A stretch of 32,561 nucleotides of DNA from JBGSIZ01 sp041742255 (GCA_041742255.1 JBGSIZ010000249.1:1-32561); one strand, 5' to 3'. Counted from the stretch's first letter, positions 15,222-24,243 are shown. The notes: a model not told the origin generated them from the sequence alone. A program made the numbers and translations.

Positions 15222-15634
15222 TCCGGCTTTGTCTGGCGGTCTTGTGCCTTGCGGCCCCGGCGACGGCCGAAACCGTGGTCGCGGCCCGCACCATTCCGGC
15301 CCAGAGCCTGATTGGCCCGGACGACCTGTTGCTGCGCGATGTGATCGTGCCCGGCGGCGTGACGGACCCCGCCATGATCATCGGGCTAGAGGCCCGCGTG
15401 GCCCTGTATGCCGGGCGACCGATCCGGCCCGGTGATGTCGGATTTCCTGCCGTGGTGGACCGCAACCAGATTATTCCGCTGATTTATCAACGCAATGGCG
15501 TGATGATATCAACCGAAGGTCGGGCCTTGGACCGGGCTGGCCCCGGCGATCTGATCCGGGTCATGAACCTTGCCTCTCGTGCCACTGTGACCGCCCGGAT
15601 CGGTGTGGACGGTGGTGCCTATGTCGCCAATTAA
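15218..15634 (+). CDS. flgA: flagellar P-ring assembly chaperone FlgA
   Basis: 138-residue periplasmic chaperone for FlgI. A signal peptide is present (MIRLCLAVLCLAAPATAE, probable cleavage after ATA-E). The SAF domain includes VAARTIPAQSLIGPDDLLLRD and ALYAGRPIRPGDVG, and the C-terminus has VMISTEGRALDRAGPGDLIRVMN. It is short for FlgA because the N-terminal domain of enteric FlgA is missing, which is normal in alphaproteobacteria. It is coupled to flgG by overlap. Confidence 0.93.
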   Translation: MIRLCLAVLCLAAPATAETVVAARTIPAQSLIGPDDLLLRDVIVPGGVTDPAMIIGLEARVALYAGRPIRPGDVGFPAVVDRNQIIPLIYQRNGVMISTEGRALDRAGPGDLIRVMNLASRATVTARIGVDGGAYVAN

Positions 15635-15644
15635 AGGATCAAAC

Positions 15645-16376
15645 ATGCGCTTGCTTCCCATTCTGACCCTCGCCTTGTTCACCGCAGGGTGCGCCCGTCT
15701 GTCCCAGATCGGCCAGGAACCGGAATTTACGCCCGTTCAGGCCGGAGCGGAATTCAACGCGATGATGACGTCGAGCCTGCCGGACAGCATCGACACCGGG
15801 CCTATGCCCGAGGCGAACGCGGCCTCGCTTTGGACCGGGTCGCGGGGGTCGCTGTTGGGGGACCGGCGCGCGATGATGCGGGGGGACATCCTGACCGTCG
15901 TGATCGAAATCAACGACAGCGCGTCAATCTCTAATTCGACCGACCGATCCCGTTCGGCCAGCCAGTCGATGACGGTGCCGCAGTTGTTTGGCATCCCGCA
16001 GATGGCCAATTCCGCGCTCCCCGAAGGTGCCTCGCTCGACACGGCGGTTGATCTGGGGTCGTCCAGCACGGCTGCCGGCGAAGGATCGGTCAGCCGGAAT
16101 GAAAAACTGACCCTGCGGGTCGCCGCGACCATTCTGGATGTGCTGCCCAATGGCATTTTGTCCGTCCAAGGCACGCAAGAGGTCCGCGTGAATTTCGAAT
16201 TGCGGGAGCTGATCGTGACCGGCTTTGTGCGGCCCGAAGACGTCACCCGGCAAAACGAAATCACCTATGACAAAATAGCGTCGGCCCGGATTTCCTATGG
16301 GGGGCGCGGCCAGATTTCCGAGGTGCAGCAACCTCGCTATGGCCAGCAGGCCGCCGAAATTCTCCTGCCGTTCTGA
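15645..16376 (+). CDS. flgH: flagellar L-ring lipoprotein FlgH
   Basis: Outer-membrane lipoprotein that forms the L ring. The 243-residue product starts MRLLPILTLALFTAGCARL, with lipobox FTAGC and the lipidated Cys at residue 16. Family motifs are SLWTGSRGSLLGDRRAMMRGDILTVVI and, near the C-terminus, VNFELRELIVTGFVRPEDV and ISYGGRGQISEVQQPRYGQQ. An upstream in-frame ATG would bury the signal peptide, and AAAGGATC precedes the chosen ATG, so 15645 is the start. Ten bases separate it from flgA. Confidence 0.97.
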   Translation: MRLLPILTLALFTAGCARLSQIGQEPEFTPVQAGAEFNAMMTSSLPDSIDTGPMPEANAASLWTGSRGSLLGDRRAMMRGDILTVVIEINDSASISNSTDRSRSASQSMTVPQLFGIPQMANSALPEGASLDTAVDLGSSSTAAGEGSVSRNEKLTLRVAATILDVLPNGILSVQGTQEVRVNFELRELIVTGFVRPEDVTRQNEITYDKIASARISYGGRGQISEVQQPRYGQQAAEILLPF

Positions 16377-16387
16377 AAGGACCCCCG

Positions 16388-16900
16388 ATGAAAAAACTTT
16401 TGATACCTCTGATCATGGCCTTGATCGGCGTGGGTGGCGGCGTCGGGGCCGGGATGTTTCTGGCACCCGCCCCCCATGAAGACGCCGAGGCCGAGACATG
16501 TGTGACGCCGATGACCGAAGACGGCCATGACATGGCCGCCGTCCCAGAGGCCGAAACAACGCCCGAAGGTCAGCCAACGCGCGAATACGCCCGGTTGAAC
16601 AACCAATTCGTGGTGCCCGTGGTCGAAAACGGCAAGGTGGCGGCGCTGGTTGTCCTGTCGCTCAGCATCGAGGTCGTGACCGGCGCCCAGCAAGACGTGT
16701 TCAGCGCGGAGCCAAAGCTGCGCGACAGCTTTTTGCAGGTGCTGTTCGAACATGCCAACCTTGGCGGGTTCGAAGGCAATTTCACCAGCGCCACAAACAT
16801 GCGCAACCTGCGCGAGGCGCTTCAGGACGCTGCAACCGATGCCTTGGGCAGCCGCGTGACCGACGTTCTGATCATCGACATCGTCCGACAGGACGTCTGA
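16388..16900 (+). CDS. FliL-family protein, second copy
   Basis: 170-residue bitopic membrane protein: a short basic N-terminus, one membrane helix (about residues 4-26, Gly-rich), an acidic Pro/Glu periplasmic linker, and a FliL-like domain (about 65-168) with NNQFVVPVVENGKVAALVVLSLSIEV, KLRDSFLQVLFEHANLGGF and the C-terminal DVLIIDIVRQDV. It resembles, but is distinct from, the FliL encoded at 26128-26619. FliL proteins surround the stator at the basal body. As last gene of the flgB-flgH operon it may act at the rod or ring level. It has one Cys (in ETCVTP) in the linker. Its 3' end is six bases from a convergent gene. Confidence 0.75.
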   Translation: MKKLLIPLIMALIGVGGGVGAGMFLAPAPHEDAEAETCVTPMTEDGHDMAAVPEAETTPEGQPTREYARLNNQFVVPVVENGKVAALVVLSLSIEVVTGAQQDVFSAEPKLRDSFLQVLFEHANLGGFEGNFTSATNMRNLREALQDAATDALGSRVTDVLIIDIVRQDV

Positions 16901-16906
16901 CAGCGG

Positions 16907-17281
16907 CTATTCGGACTTGCGCGCGCGGGCCAGTACGGTCTGCGCGTTTTGCTGTTTGGCCAAGGCACGAATGGCCTGGTCCCTGCCAAAGGCCTGGCCC
17001 AGGTCGTGCCGCAGCCGTTCTTGCGCCGCCAAGAGCCGCGCCAGTTCAAGGTTGAGCGCGCGGCGTCGTTGATCGACCCAGATCTGCCAATTGGCATCTG
17101 CCCCGGCCATTGTCGCAGGATCGTCGCCAGGGCGGTGGGGCTTTGGTGCATTTAGCGCCGCAATCGTGGCCCGCAACGCCGCCTCGGTTTGTTTCAGGAT
17201 CGCCATTTCCGCCTGTCTGGCCTTGAACGCGGCATCTGTAAGCCGCGCCAACCCCGCCAACTGCGCCGCTCGCGTCGTCAT
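16907..17281 (-). CDS. coiled-coil protein, possible FliJ
   Basis: 124-residue protein that is almost entirely helical, with two long charged helices (about 1-46 and 65-122) joined by a Pro/Gly/Asp-rich turn. This is the antiparallel coiled-coil hairpin shape of FliJ, the stalk protein of the FliI ATPase. No diagnostic motif is present because FliJ is poorly conserved. No other FliJ candidate was found near fliI. The start at 17281 overlaps the flhB stop by four bases (ATGA), making it the last gene of the long minus-strand operon. FliJ is inferred from shape, size and context only; it could be another export chaperone. Confidence 0.6.
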   Translation of the reverse strand: MTTRAAQLAGLARLTDAAFKARQAEMAILKQTEAALRATIAALNAPKPHRPGDDPATMAGADANWQIWVDQRRRALNLELARLLAAQERLRHDLGQAFGRDQAIRALAKQQNAQTVLARARKSE

Positions 17282-18369
17282 TTGCCGCTCCACCCAGCGC
17301 GCGCGCGGGCACGGATCGTATCGGCAAACCGGATCGCGGCAGCGACGGCGCGATAATGGTCCTGCTGGATTTCTTCGCCCAATTCGACGCTGGCGTGGAT
17401 GGCCCGCGCCGTGGACGGATCTGACCGGATGGGAATGGCATGTTCCTGCGCAATCTCGCGGATGCGGGCCGCAATTTCATCCACACCTTTGGCGACGCAA
17501 ACCGGGGCCTTACCGCTCGATTTGTCCCAGCTAAGGGCGACCGCATAGTGCGTCGGGTTGACGACAATCACGTTGGCCTTGGGCACCTCGGCCAGCATCT
17601 GGTTCATAGCAATGGAAATCGCCTTTTGACGACGCTGTTGCTTCATCGCGGGATCGCCTTCGCTGTCTTTCATTTCATCAGTCATTTCCTTGCGGCTCAT
17701 TCGGTTTTTCCGGGTGTGTTCGGCGTGCTGGAACAGAAAATCCAGACCACCCAGCGCGGTTGAAATGACGACAACGATGAACAACAGGCCGAGCGTCAAT
17801 CGGCCGAGTTCCACCCCGATTTGCCCCACGGACAGGTGCAGCGTCCCGATCAGATCGTTCAGGTGCTGCGCCAGGTAAACGCCCAAAACGACGGAATAGA
17901 GCGTCAGTTTGGCAAAACTCTTGAAGAATTCGAAAAGCCCTGCCCGGCCAAATTTATTCTTGGCGGTGGCCAAGGGCGACACCCGCGACAGTTTGAATTC
18001 CAGCTTTGAGGGCGCAAAAACCAACCCGCGCTGCGCCAGAATGGACAACAACGCCAACGCCGCCGGAACGCCGAACCAAGGGGCCAGCGCACCACCCAGT
18101 TGCCCCATGACCCCGCCGGTCATCGGGGCCCCGCTGCCCGCGAACAGATCGTCCGACAACCCCGCCGCCTGACCGAGCAATACCGACAAAGACGCCCCCA
18201 GCCCCAGAAACGACGCCGGACCAAACGCAACTGCGGCCAGAACAAAACCGCCATATCCAGCGGCGGTTGTCAGGTCGGCAGACTTTGGAATCTCGCCCTT
18301 TTTGCGGGCATCGTCGAGCCGTTTCTGAGAGGGCTCAAATTGCTTGTCACTATTGTCTTCCTCGCTCAT
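17278..18369 (-). CDS. flhB: flagellar export switch protein FlhB
   Basis: 363-residue inner-membrane export component that switches substrate specificity by autocleavage at NPTH. N-terminus DNSDKQFEPSQKRLDDARKKGEIPKS is the family signature. Four membrane segments lie between about 35 and 210. The cytoplasmic domain follows, with the linker RMSRKEMTDEMKDSEGDP and the cleavage site VIVVNPTHYAVAL (NPTH at 271-274, intact). It overlaps fliR upstream and the possible fliJ downstream by four bases each. Confidence 0.97.
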   Translation of the reverse strand: MSEEDNSDKQFEPSQKRLDDARKKGEIPKSADLTTAAGYGGFVLAAVAFGPASFLGLGASLSVLLGQAAGLSDDLFAGSGAPMTGGVMGQLGGALAPWFGVPAALALLSILAQRGLVFAPSKLEFKLSRVSPLATAKNKFGRAGLFEFFKSFAKLTLYSVVLGVYLAQHLNDLIGTLHLSVGQIGVELGRLTLGLLFIVVVISTALGGLDFLFQHAEHTRKNRMSRKEMTDEMKDSEGDPAMKQQRRQKAISIAMNQMLAEVPKANVIVVNPTHYAVALSWDKSSGKAPVCVAKGVDEIAARIREIAQEHAIPIRSDPSTARAIHASVELGEEIQQDHYRAVAAAIRFADTIRARARAGWSGK

Positions 18370-19145
18370 GGGGCGCCCGAAAACGGGTTTTCCATGAACC
18401 CGTCCAGTGCGCCGACCCAGATCGACAGCAAGATCGGCGCGGTCAACAACAACAGCCCAAGCCCCCCAGCGGTGATCGCGGGTGCGCCTACAAACGCCAC
18501 CATCAACTGCGGCATCGCGCGGTTGATGATGCCCAAGGTGACGTTGTAAATCAGGGACGCCACGACAAACGGTCCGGCCAACGTAAAGGCGAGCGCGAAC
18601 GCCCGCGCAATTTCAGACAGGCCCGTCGCCGAAACGACATCCGGCGCAATAACCTGACCAAATGGAGACAACGTGTAGGTGTGGACCATGAACAGGGCCA
18701 GCCGGACATGCAGCCCCAACACCGCCGCGAGAGCTAGCCCGCCGATAGTCAGCAGGTGACCAATGGCGGGCTGTGGTTCTGCGCCGGCGCTGCCACCGAA
18801 CAGTTGTGACAGCGATGTCGATTGTGCCGCAATGGTGCCCGCGATCTGCAATGCGATTACAAACAACCGCAGCAACAAGCCAAAAAACAACCCCGCCAAC
18901 GTCTCGGCGGCGACTAGGGCCACCGTCGCCGTGGGCCCCGCATAGGCGGGAATATCCGGCGCCACCGCAGGCAGCACGACGAGCGTGAACCCGATGCCGA
19001 TCGCCACCTTGACCCGCCCGGGCACAGACCCTTCGCCGAACGCGGGCAGGAACAACATCATGGCCCCGATCCGCAGAAACACGACAAACCCAGACCACAA
19101 TGCGTCCTGTCCGAAACCCATCAGGATATCGAGCGCCGCAATCAT
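18366..19145 (-). CDS. fliR: flagellar export gate protein FliR
   Basis: 259-residue polytopic inner-membrane protein with about six hydrophobic segments. Family features are GFVVFLRIGAMMLFLPAFGE with the conserved PGRVKVAIG, ETLAGLFFGLLLRLFVIALQ and the C-terminal NRAMPQLMVAFVGAPA. With FliP and FliQ it forms the export gate core. The start ATG overlaps the flhA stop (ATGA) and the stop overlaps flhB. Confidence 0.96.
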   Translation of the reverse strand: MIAALDILMGFGQDALWSGFVVFLRIGAMMLFLPAFGEGSVPGRVKVAIGIGFTLVVLPAVAPDIPAYAGPTATVALVAAETLAGLFFGLLLRLFVIALQIAGTIAAQSTSLSQLFGGSAGAEPQPAIGHLLTIGGLALAAVLGLHVRLALFMVHTYTLSPFGQVIAPDVVSATGLSEIARAFALAFTLAGPFVVASLIYNVTLGIINRAMPQLMVAFVGAPAITAGGLGLLLLTAPILLSIWVGALDGFMENPFSGAP

Positions 19146-21238
19146 GCCGGGATCATACCGACAAGGGCGGGGCGCGCATCGACGCCGATTTCCTCGAACG
19201 ATAACACAGGGTTGGTGATTCCTTTGGCAGTCATCACCGTCCGCAAGAACCGCCGTCGCCGCATCGAGGTCACAACTGCCGGATAGGAACCCTGTTCGGT
19301 GGCCCGCGCGACCCGTTCGGCTATGGCGGTGGCCAGCCTGTTGAATTCATCGGGCGGCAGGGCCACATCGCCGTTGCCGGACCGGTCCGATTGGATCTGG
19401 TAGGTGGTGAATACGTCCTCCCACTCCGGAGCCAGTTGCACCAAGGGGATCGTCCCATCCGGCCGCCGCATTTCCGCAACCAGTTGAAACCCAAGCCGTT
19501 GGCGGACATGTTCCGCGATACCTTCGGCAGTTTGATAAATCTGCCGACCCTCGGCCGCGGCCTCGAGGATCAGGGACAGGTTGCGGATCGACACCCGTTC
19601 CTCCAGCAACAACCGCAATACGGACAACAGCAGGTCCGCTGGCAATTTGTCGGGCATCAGTTCGTCAATCATCCGTCGGTTCGCCTCAGCCCGGTCGCGA
19701 TCACTCAAGTTGACCATTTCGTCCAGCAGCCGCCGCAGCGCCTTGAGCGTCAGAAGGCGGGCAAAGTTGCGTTTGATGATCTCCAGCAAATGCGTGGCCA
19801 GCACCTCGGGCGGATGAACGGTGGTCAACCCTGCAATCGCCGCCTCGTTCTGTTGCTGTGCGGAAATCCAGCGAGCCGGCGCGCCATAAACCGGTTCCTT
19901 GACGTCATCCCCTGTGAGCGCGTCGTCCACCGGGCCCGCTAGTAACGCCAGAACACGACCGGGCAACAACCTGTCCCGCGCTTGTTCAACCCCTTGAACC
20001 AGAACGCGATATTCCCCCGGTTGCAGCGCGGCATTGTCGGTAAGCCGAATCTCAGGCAGCAACACGCCAAACGTCGTAGCAACATGGTTGCGCATATTTA
20101 CAATCCGCGCGTCCAAACCGGTCCCGGGATCCAGAACCATATCCACAAGATCGGGTGCAAATTCGACGTGGATATCGTCGAGGTCGAGAATATCACCCAA
20201 TGACGCGCGCGGTGCCTTTTCACTGGCGGGCCGGGCCGCCTCGGTTGCGTCCTGCGCCGCCTTACGCTGTTGATTGCGGCCCACGATGACCGCACAGCCG
20301 CCAAGGACCAGCGCACCCGTCACAAACGGCACAAACGGCAGCCCAGGCACGAGCGCAAACAGCGCCATCAGAAACGCCACGGTGCCCAACGCCCCCGGGT
20401 GCCGCCCCAACTGCGCCACGATAGCGAGGTCGGTTGCCCCTTTTGCCCCGCCCCGTGCCAACAACAGGGCCGACGCAATCGAGATGATGACCGCTGGAAT
20501 CTGGCTGACCAATCCATCACCGACTGTCAAAATAGCATATGTTTCAAACGCTTTTCCCAGCGGCATATCGTGCAACGCCACACCGATGATCAGCCCCATG
20601 ATGAGGTTGAGTGCGGTGATCAAAAGACCGGCAACCGCATCCCCCTTCACGAATTTGGACGCGCCATCGAGTGACCCGAAAAACGTCGTTTCGGCCTGTT
20701 CCAGTTCGCGCCGCCGCTTCGCTTCGGCGTGATCAATCGCGCCCGCGCTCATATCGCTGTCGATGGCCAGTTGTTTGCCAGGCATCGCGTCAAGTGCGAA
20801 CCGCGCGCCAACTTCGGCCATGCGCGTGGCCCCCTTGTTGATGACCACGAAATTCACGATCAACAGGACGCCAAACACGACAAGACCAAGCAGGACAGAG
20901 CCGCCCATCACGAACATGGCAAACCCTTCGATGACCTCGCCCGCCGCATCGGTGCCAGTGTGTCCTTGTCCGATGATCAGCTTGGTAGACGAGATGTTCA
21001 GCGACAACCGCAACATCAGCGAGGCCAGCAAAACCGTCGGAAAGGCCGAAAAATCAAGCGGCCGTTCGATGAACAACGTCACGGTGAACATCAGAATGGC
21101 CAGTGCAAAGGACGCCGCAAGCCCGACATCCAGAACCCACGACGGCATTGGCAGAATCATCATGACGATGACCGCCATCAAGGCGAGCGCCAACAGGACC
21201 GTGGGTTGGAGAATGTTGCGGAGCGTGATCGTGGGCAT
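19142..21238 (-). CDS. flhA: flagellar export apparatus protein FlhA
   Basis: 698-residue export gate protein that docks chaperone-substrate complexes and uses the proton gradient. The N-terminal half has eight predicted membrane helices (to about residue 320). It contains the FHIPEP region (VVINKGATRMAEVGARFALD, AMPGKQLAIDSDMSAGAIDH, SKFVKGDAVAGLLITALNLI). The cytoplasmic half begins near 350 (LGDILDLDDIHVEFAPDLVD) and includes YGAPARWIS and HLLEIIKRNFARLLTL. It overlaps fliR by four bases and starts two bases after the transglycosylase stop, so it is fully embedded in the operon. Confidence 0.97.
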   Translation of the reverse strand: MPTITLRNILQPTVLLALALMAVIVMMILPMPSWVLDVGLAASFALAILMFTVTLFIERPLDFSAFPTVLLASLMLRLSLNISSTKLIIGQGHTGTDAAGEVIEGFAMFVMGGSVLLGLVVFGVLLIVNFVVINKGATRMAEVGARFALDAMPGKQLAIDSDMSAGAIDHAEAKRRRELEQAETTFFGSLDGASKFVKGDAVAGLLITALNLIMGLIIGVALHDMPLGKAFETYAILTVGDGLVSQIPAVIISIASALLLARGGAKGATDLAIVAQLGRHPGALGTVAFLMALFALVPGLPFVPFVTGALVLGGCAVIVGRNQQRKAAQDATEAARPASEKAPRASLGDILDLDDIHVEFAPDLVDMVLDPGTGLDARIVNMRNHVATTFGVLLPEIRLTDNAALQPGEYRVLVQGVEQARDRLLPGRVLALLAGPVDDALTGDDVKEPVYGAPARWISAQQQNEAAIAGLTTVHPPEVLATHLLEIIKRNFARLLTLKALRRLLDEMVNLSDRDRAEANRRMIDELMPDKLPADLLLSVLRLLLEERVSIRNLSLILEAAAEGRQIYQTAEGIAEHVRQRLGFQLVAEMRRPDGTIPLVQLAPEWEDVFTTYQIQSDRSGNGDVALPPDEFNRLATAIAERVARATEQGSYPAVVTSMRRRRFLRTVMTAKGITNPVLSFEEIGVDARPALVGMIPA

Positions 21239-21240
21239 GG

Positions 21241-21954
21241 TCAGCCTCCCGCGCCAAGGGGAACAAGCGAGCCGAGGCCGCCCAGCGCGGGCCGCTGTTG
21301 AAGCAGCGGAAATGTATTGACCCGCGGCAATGACGGGGTGTCCGTGTCGCCCGCCGCCGACGCAAGAATTGGTCCTTCGCGGTCTGCACCGGCTGCTACG
21401 GCTTGCGCGTGATACTGGTCAAATGTTTGCCGGTAGCGCGTCGCATATTCTTCCGTTCGCGAATGGTAGGCACCAGCGGCAGCGGACCAATCCCCCTTTT
21501 CGGCGTGAAGCCCCGCAAGGAACCGCGCTGCATAGAGCGCGTTTTCCACTGGGTCGAACATCGCGGCCACAGAATCAAAATTCTCGCCGTGCCAGCGGTA
21601 GTTGATCTGGAAACACCCGACATCAAAACTGACCCGTCCAGCGTCGGCACCGGCCATGGCGAAATCCAACGCCTCGGCACGGGTGGGAAACCAGTGGCCG
21701 GCCCCTTCCATATTGATGGTCCATGGCCAAGGCTGCATCGCGCCATCCACCCGCCGCCCGGTTTCCGTCTGTGTGATGGCAATCAGCACCGACAGCGGGA
21801 CACCGGTCTGTGCGGATGCCTGTCGCGCCGATGTTACGCAGATATCGGACGGATCGGCCCGCACAATTGAAGGCAACACACCCAGGAGCAAAATCCCCAG
21901 AAGGCTCGAGGGTCGGCGCGAACACCGTTGAACGGTGGGCGGCTGCTGAAACAT
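21241..21954 (-). CDS. periplasmic lytic transglycosylase of the flagellar operon
   Basis: 237-residue exported SLT-fold protein. A basic N-terminus and hydrophobic stretch (about 17-33, ending VRA-D) form the signal peptide. The catalytic glutamate is Glu64 in ITQTETGR. Supporting motifs are PWPWTINMEGAGHWF, SFDVGCFQINYRWHG (the GxxQIN-type segment) and GAYHSRTEEYATRYR. Its likely job is local peptidoglycan opening for rod passage, because the flgJ of this cluster has no muramidase domain. SltF of Rhodobacter and PleA of Caulobacter are precedents. The C-terminal 60 residues are Pro/Gly/Leu-rich and may be an interaction tail. The start lacks a clear ribosome binding site, so the N-terminus is uncertain by a few codons. 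Confidence 0.85.
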   Translation of the reverse strand: MFQQPPTVQRCSRRPSSLLGILLLGVLPSIVRADPSDICVTSARQASAQTGVPLSVLIAITQTETGRRVDGAMQPWPWTINMEGAGHWFPTRAEALDFAMAGADAGRVSFDVGCFQINYRWHGENFDSVAAMFDPVENALYAARFLAGLHAEKGDWSAAAGAYHSRTEEYATRYRQTFDQYHAQAVAAGADREGPILASAAGDTDTPSLPRVNTFPLLQQRPALGGLGSLVPLGAGG

Positions 21955-22017
21955 GGGAGGAACTTTCTGTTGCCGGATGCCTTGTGATACCGCGCCATGG
22001 TTGACAAAAGGTAAGCG

Positions 22018-24243
22018 TCAAAACCCGTTGGTCGGCACCTGAAACCGGGTCAAAAGGTCATCGACCATCTGGCGTGTCTGGGTGGCATCCTCCAGCGCGG
22101 TCCGGCTTCCATCAAGGCTTGCGCCTCCGGGTGCTGGCTCGGCAGGCGACAACATCGCACTGCCGACTGTCCGCAAGAGTGGATCTTCGGACCCTGCCAA
22201 CCGCGCCCATGCCCCGGCCCGCCACGCATTTTCAACCTCTGGCGTGCTGCCCGGCGTCGCCTCAGATGCCGCATATGCGGCACCAAAATCACCCTTTGCC
22301 ACATGCGCCGCCGTGCGCAGCCGTGCCGCCCGCAAATCCGTCAGCCCCGACAAAAGGCGCAACGCGTCGTCGGGCGTTCCCATGGCAAGCGCCGCCTCCG
22401 CCCGCAGATAACGTCGTTCTCCCATGTCCGGACCCAATGCCTCGCCCAACAAGTATTGCGCAGCCCTGTCTGCAAAACCAAGATCCAAAAGCCTGGTGGC
22501 CAAGGCATTTTCTGCGCCCGCGGTCAGAACGTCAGGGACGCCGTCCAATGCATGACGCAGGAACGTCAAATCATCCGCCTTGGCCGTCAGCCCAATCATG
22601 ATTTCGGACACAAGCGCGGTCTTCTGATCGCTCTCACCCTCGGCCGCGGGACCGTCCGGGACATCTGCTAGTGTCTGGACCGCGTTGTCAAAATCGACCA
22701 GATCGCCATAGGCTCGCGCTTCCGCCAGCAAGAGACGCCGCGAGACCGGATCATGTCGATTTTCAAACCGCAGGCTTTCGGACAGGGCGAACAGGTTTGG
22801 ATCAACTGTGGTTTCCTGTTCGTGCGCAAGTTCGAACAGCCGCAGCAACGCCTCTGGCGACAGGCGTTCATCCGATTGGGCCGCGGTCGCCAATGTCTGG
22901 ATGGCTGCGGCGGCATCCCCGCCGGCGGCAAGAACATCTGCCGTCACTAGGTCCTGTTCTGCCGTTGCCCCAGTGAGCGCGGGGCTCGCCCTGTTCAGAA
23001 TTTGTCCTGCAGCCTCATCCTCGCCCATGGCGGCTAGACGCACGGCGAGGGCGGTGCCCAGATGCCCCTTGAGAGGAGCGGGAAGGTCCCGGAAGTTTGC
23101 CTGCAGCATTCGGATGTCCGGACGCGACCCTTGAAAGCCGGCGGGTTGCGCCAGAAATGCCCAAAATCCAGCCATCGTTGCGCAGGTTATCTGGGTGCTG
23201 AGAACCGGATCGCGCGGCGCATCGCCATCTACAAGGCTTGCCATGGCAACCAGAACCGATCGTTCCTGCGATTGGATACCGTCAAGATCAAGCACGCGCA
23301 TCGCTTCTTTTCCGTAGCCGAAATAGACATAGGCGCGCGCGAGGCTCAAAACCGCACCGTCCGGATATTGGTCAAACTCCGCCGTCAGCCCGGCGCGTCG
23401 CGTGGCAATTTCGTGCGCGAAGTCGTCCGTTTCAACCCAATCCGCGACGGCAAAATGCGCATCCGGCAGGCAGGTCCCACCAGTGTCAGTGGTCGGGCTC
23501 CCAGCCACCGCGATTGACGGCATATCGCGATCAATCACCGTCGCCGATCGCACGCCGATCACCGGGTCCTGCATCCCAAGATCAAGGTCGGTGGGCAACT
23601 CTTCAGGTTCAGTCATGTCCATGCCATTCGCGACGGTTTCCGCAGCGTCCGGAAGAGTGACCGCGTCCCGAGGGGCCGTTGTTTCCAAAAGCCCCTGCGT
23701 CGCCGCACGCGCGATGCTTTGCAATAGGGCGGTTTCCACGTCGGACATGTCCTGCGACACCTTCGGGTCTTCCATCCCAATTTCCACATCGAAATTCGGG
23801 ACGACGCCGGGGGCGGACGGGGTAATTAGGGGCAAGGAAACGGCAGGCTCTGTGACAACGCCGGCCTCGAACGGGCTGTCGACGGGCGGGGCACCGTCCA
23901 CGAGGTCCACCACAAGTGTCCCACTGTCGAAAACGAACGCCGTCGCGTGACAGTCACACGCCGGAACGAGTGCAAGCCGTCCATCCCCCAAGGAGTCAAC
24001 AGATGCGATTCGCCCTTGGGTCAATCGGCTGGCCACATTACCCGTATCGAAATCGCCGCTCCCGGTTCCAAGATCAAGGACATACCCTGCCCCCTCGCGC
24101 ACCAGGGACCATTCCGTGGTATTGGACACGGGCAGGACAAGGCGAGAAAAGGTTGGATGTTCCCCGCTGCGGACCGGAATAGACTGAGCCGCGACCGACC
24201 CCGCAAACAGGGTCACGACAACAGAGGTCGCAAGGCGGATCAT
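22018..24243 (-). CDS. large exported repeat (solenoid) protein downstream of motA
   Basis: 741 residues, with signal peptide MIRLATSVVVTLFAGSVAAQ. Residues about 27-115 form a beta-rich domain (HPTFSRLVLPVS, GYVLDLGTGSGDF, GTLVVDLVDG) like the AMIN-type domains of envelope proteins. A disordered acidic Pro/Thr-rich linker follows (about 115-250), then a TPR-like alpha solenoid of Ala/Leu-rich helix pairs (about 270-700). Cysteines occur in PACDCHA, TGGTCLP and TQITCATM, so disulfides are possible. The start overlaps the motA stop (ATGA). No named family is recognised with certainty. By context it may be a periplasmic stator or basal-body scaffold, comparable in role to MotC of Sinorhizobium. 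That is inference. Confidence 0.8.
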   Translation of the reverse strand: MIRLATSVVVTLFAGSVAAQSIPVRSGEHPTFSRLVLPVSNTTEWSLVREGAGYVLDLGTGSGDFDTGNVASRLTQGRIASVDSLGDGRLALVPACDCHATAFVFDSGTLVVDLVDGAPPVDSPFEAGVVTEPAVSLPLITPSAPGVVPNFDVEIGMEDPKVSQDMSDVETALLQSIARAATQGLLETTAPRDAVTLPDAAETVANGMDMTEPEELPTDLDLGMQDPVIGVRSATVIDRDMPSIAVAGSPTTDTGGTCLPDAHFAVADWVETDDFAHEIATRRAGLTAEFDQYPDGAVLSLARAYVYFGYGKEAMRVLDLDGIQSQERSVLVAMASLVDGDAPRDPVLSTQITCATMAGFWAFLAQPAGFQGSRPDIRMLQANFRDLPAPLKGHLGTALAVRLAAMGEDEAAGQILNRASPALTGATAEQDLVTADVLAAGGDAAAAIQTLATAAQSDERLSPEALLRLFELAHEQETTVDPNLFALSESLRFENRHDPVSRRLLLAEARAYGDLVDFDNAVQTLADVPDGPAAEGESDQKTALVSEIMIGLTAKADDLTFLRHALDGVPDVLTAGAENALATRLLDLGFADRAAQYLLGEALGPDMGERRYLRAEAALAMGTPDDALRLLSGLTDLRAARLRTAAHVAKGDFGAAYAASEATPGSTPEVENAWRAGAWARLAGSEDPLLRTVGSAMLSPAEPAPGGASLDGSRTALEDATQTRQMVDDLLTRFQVPTNGF

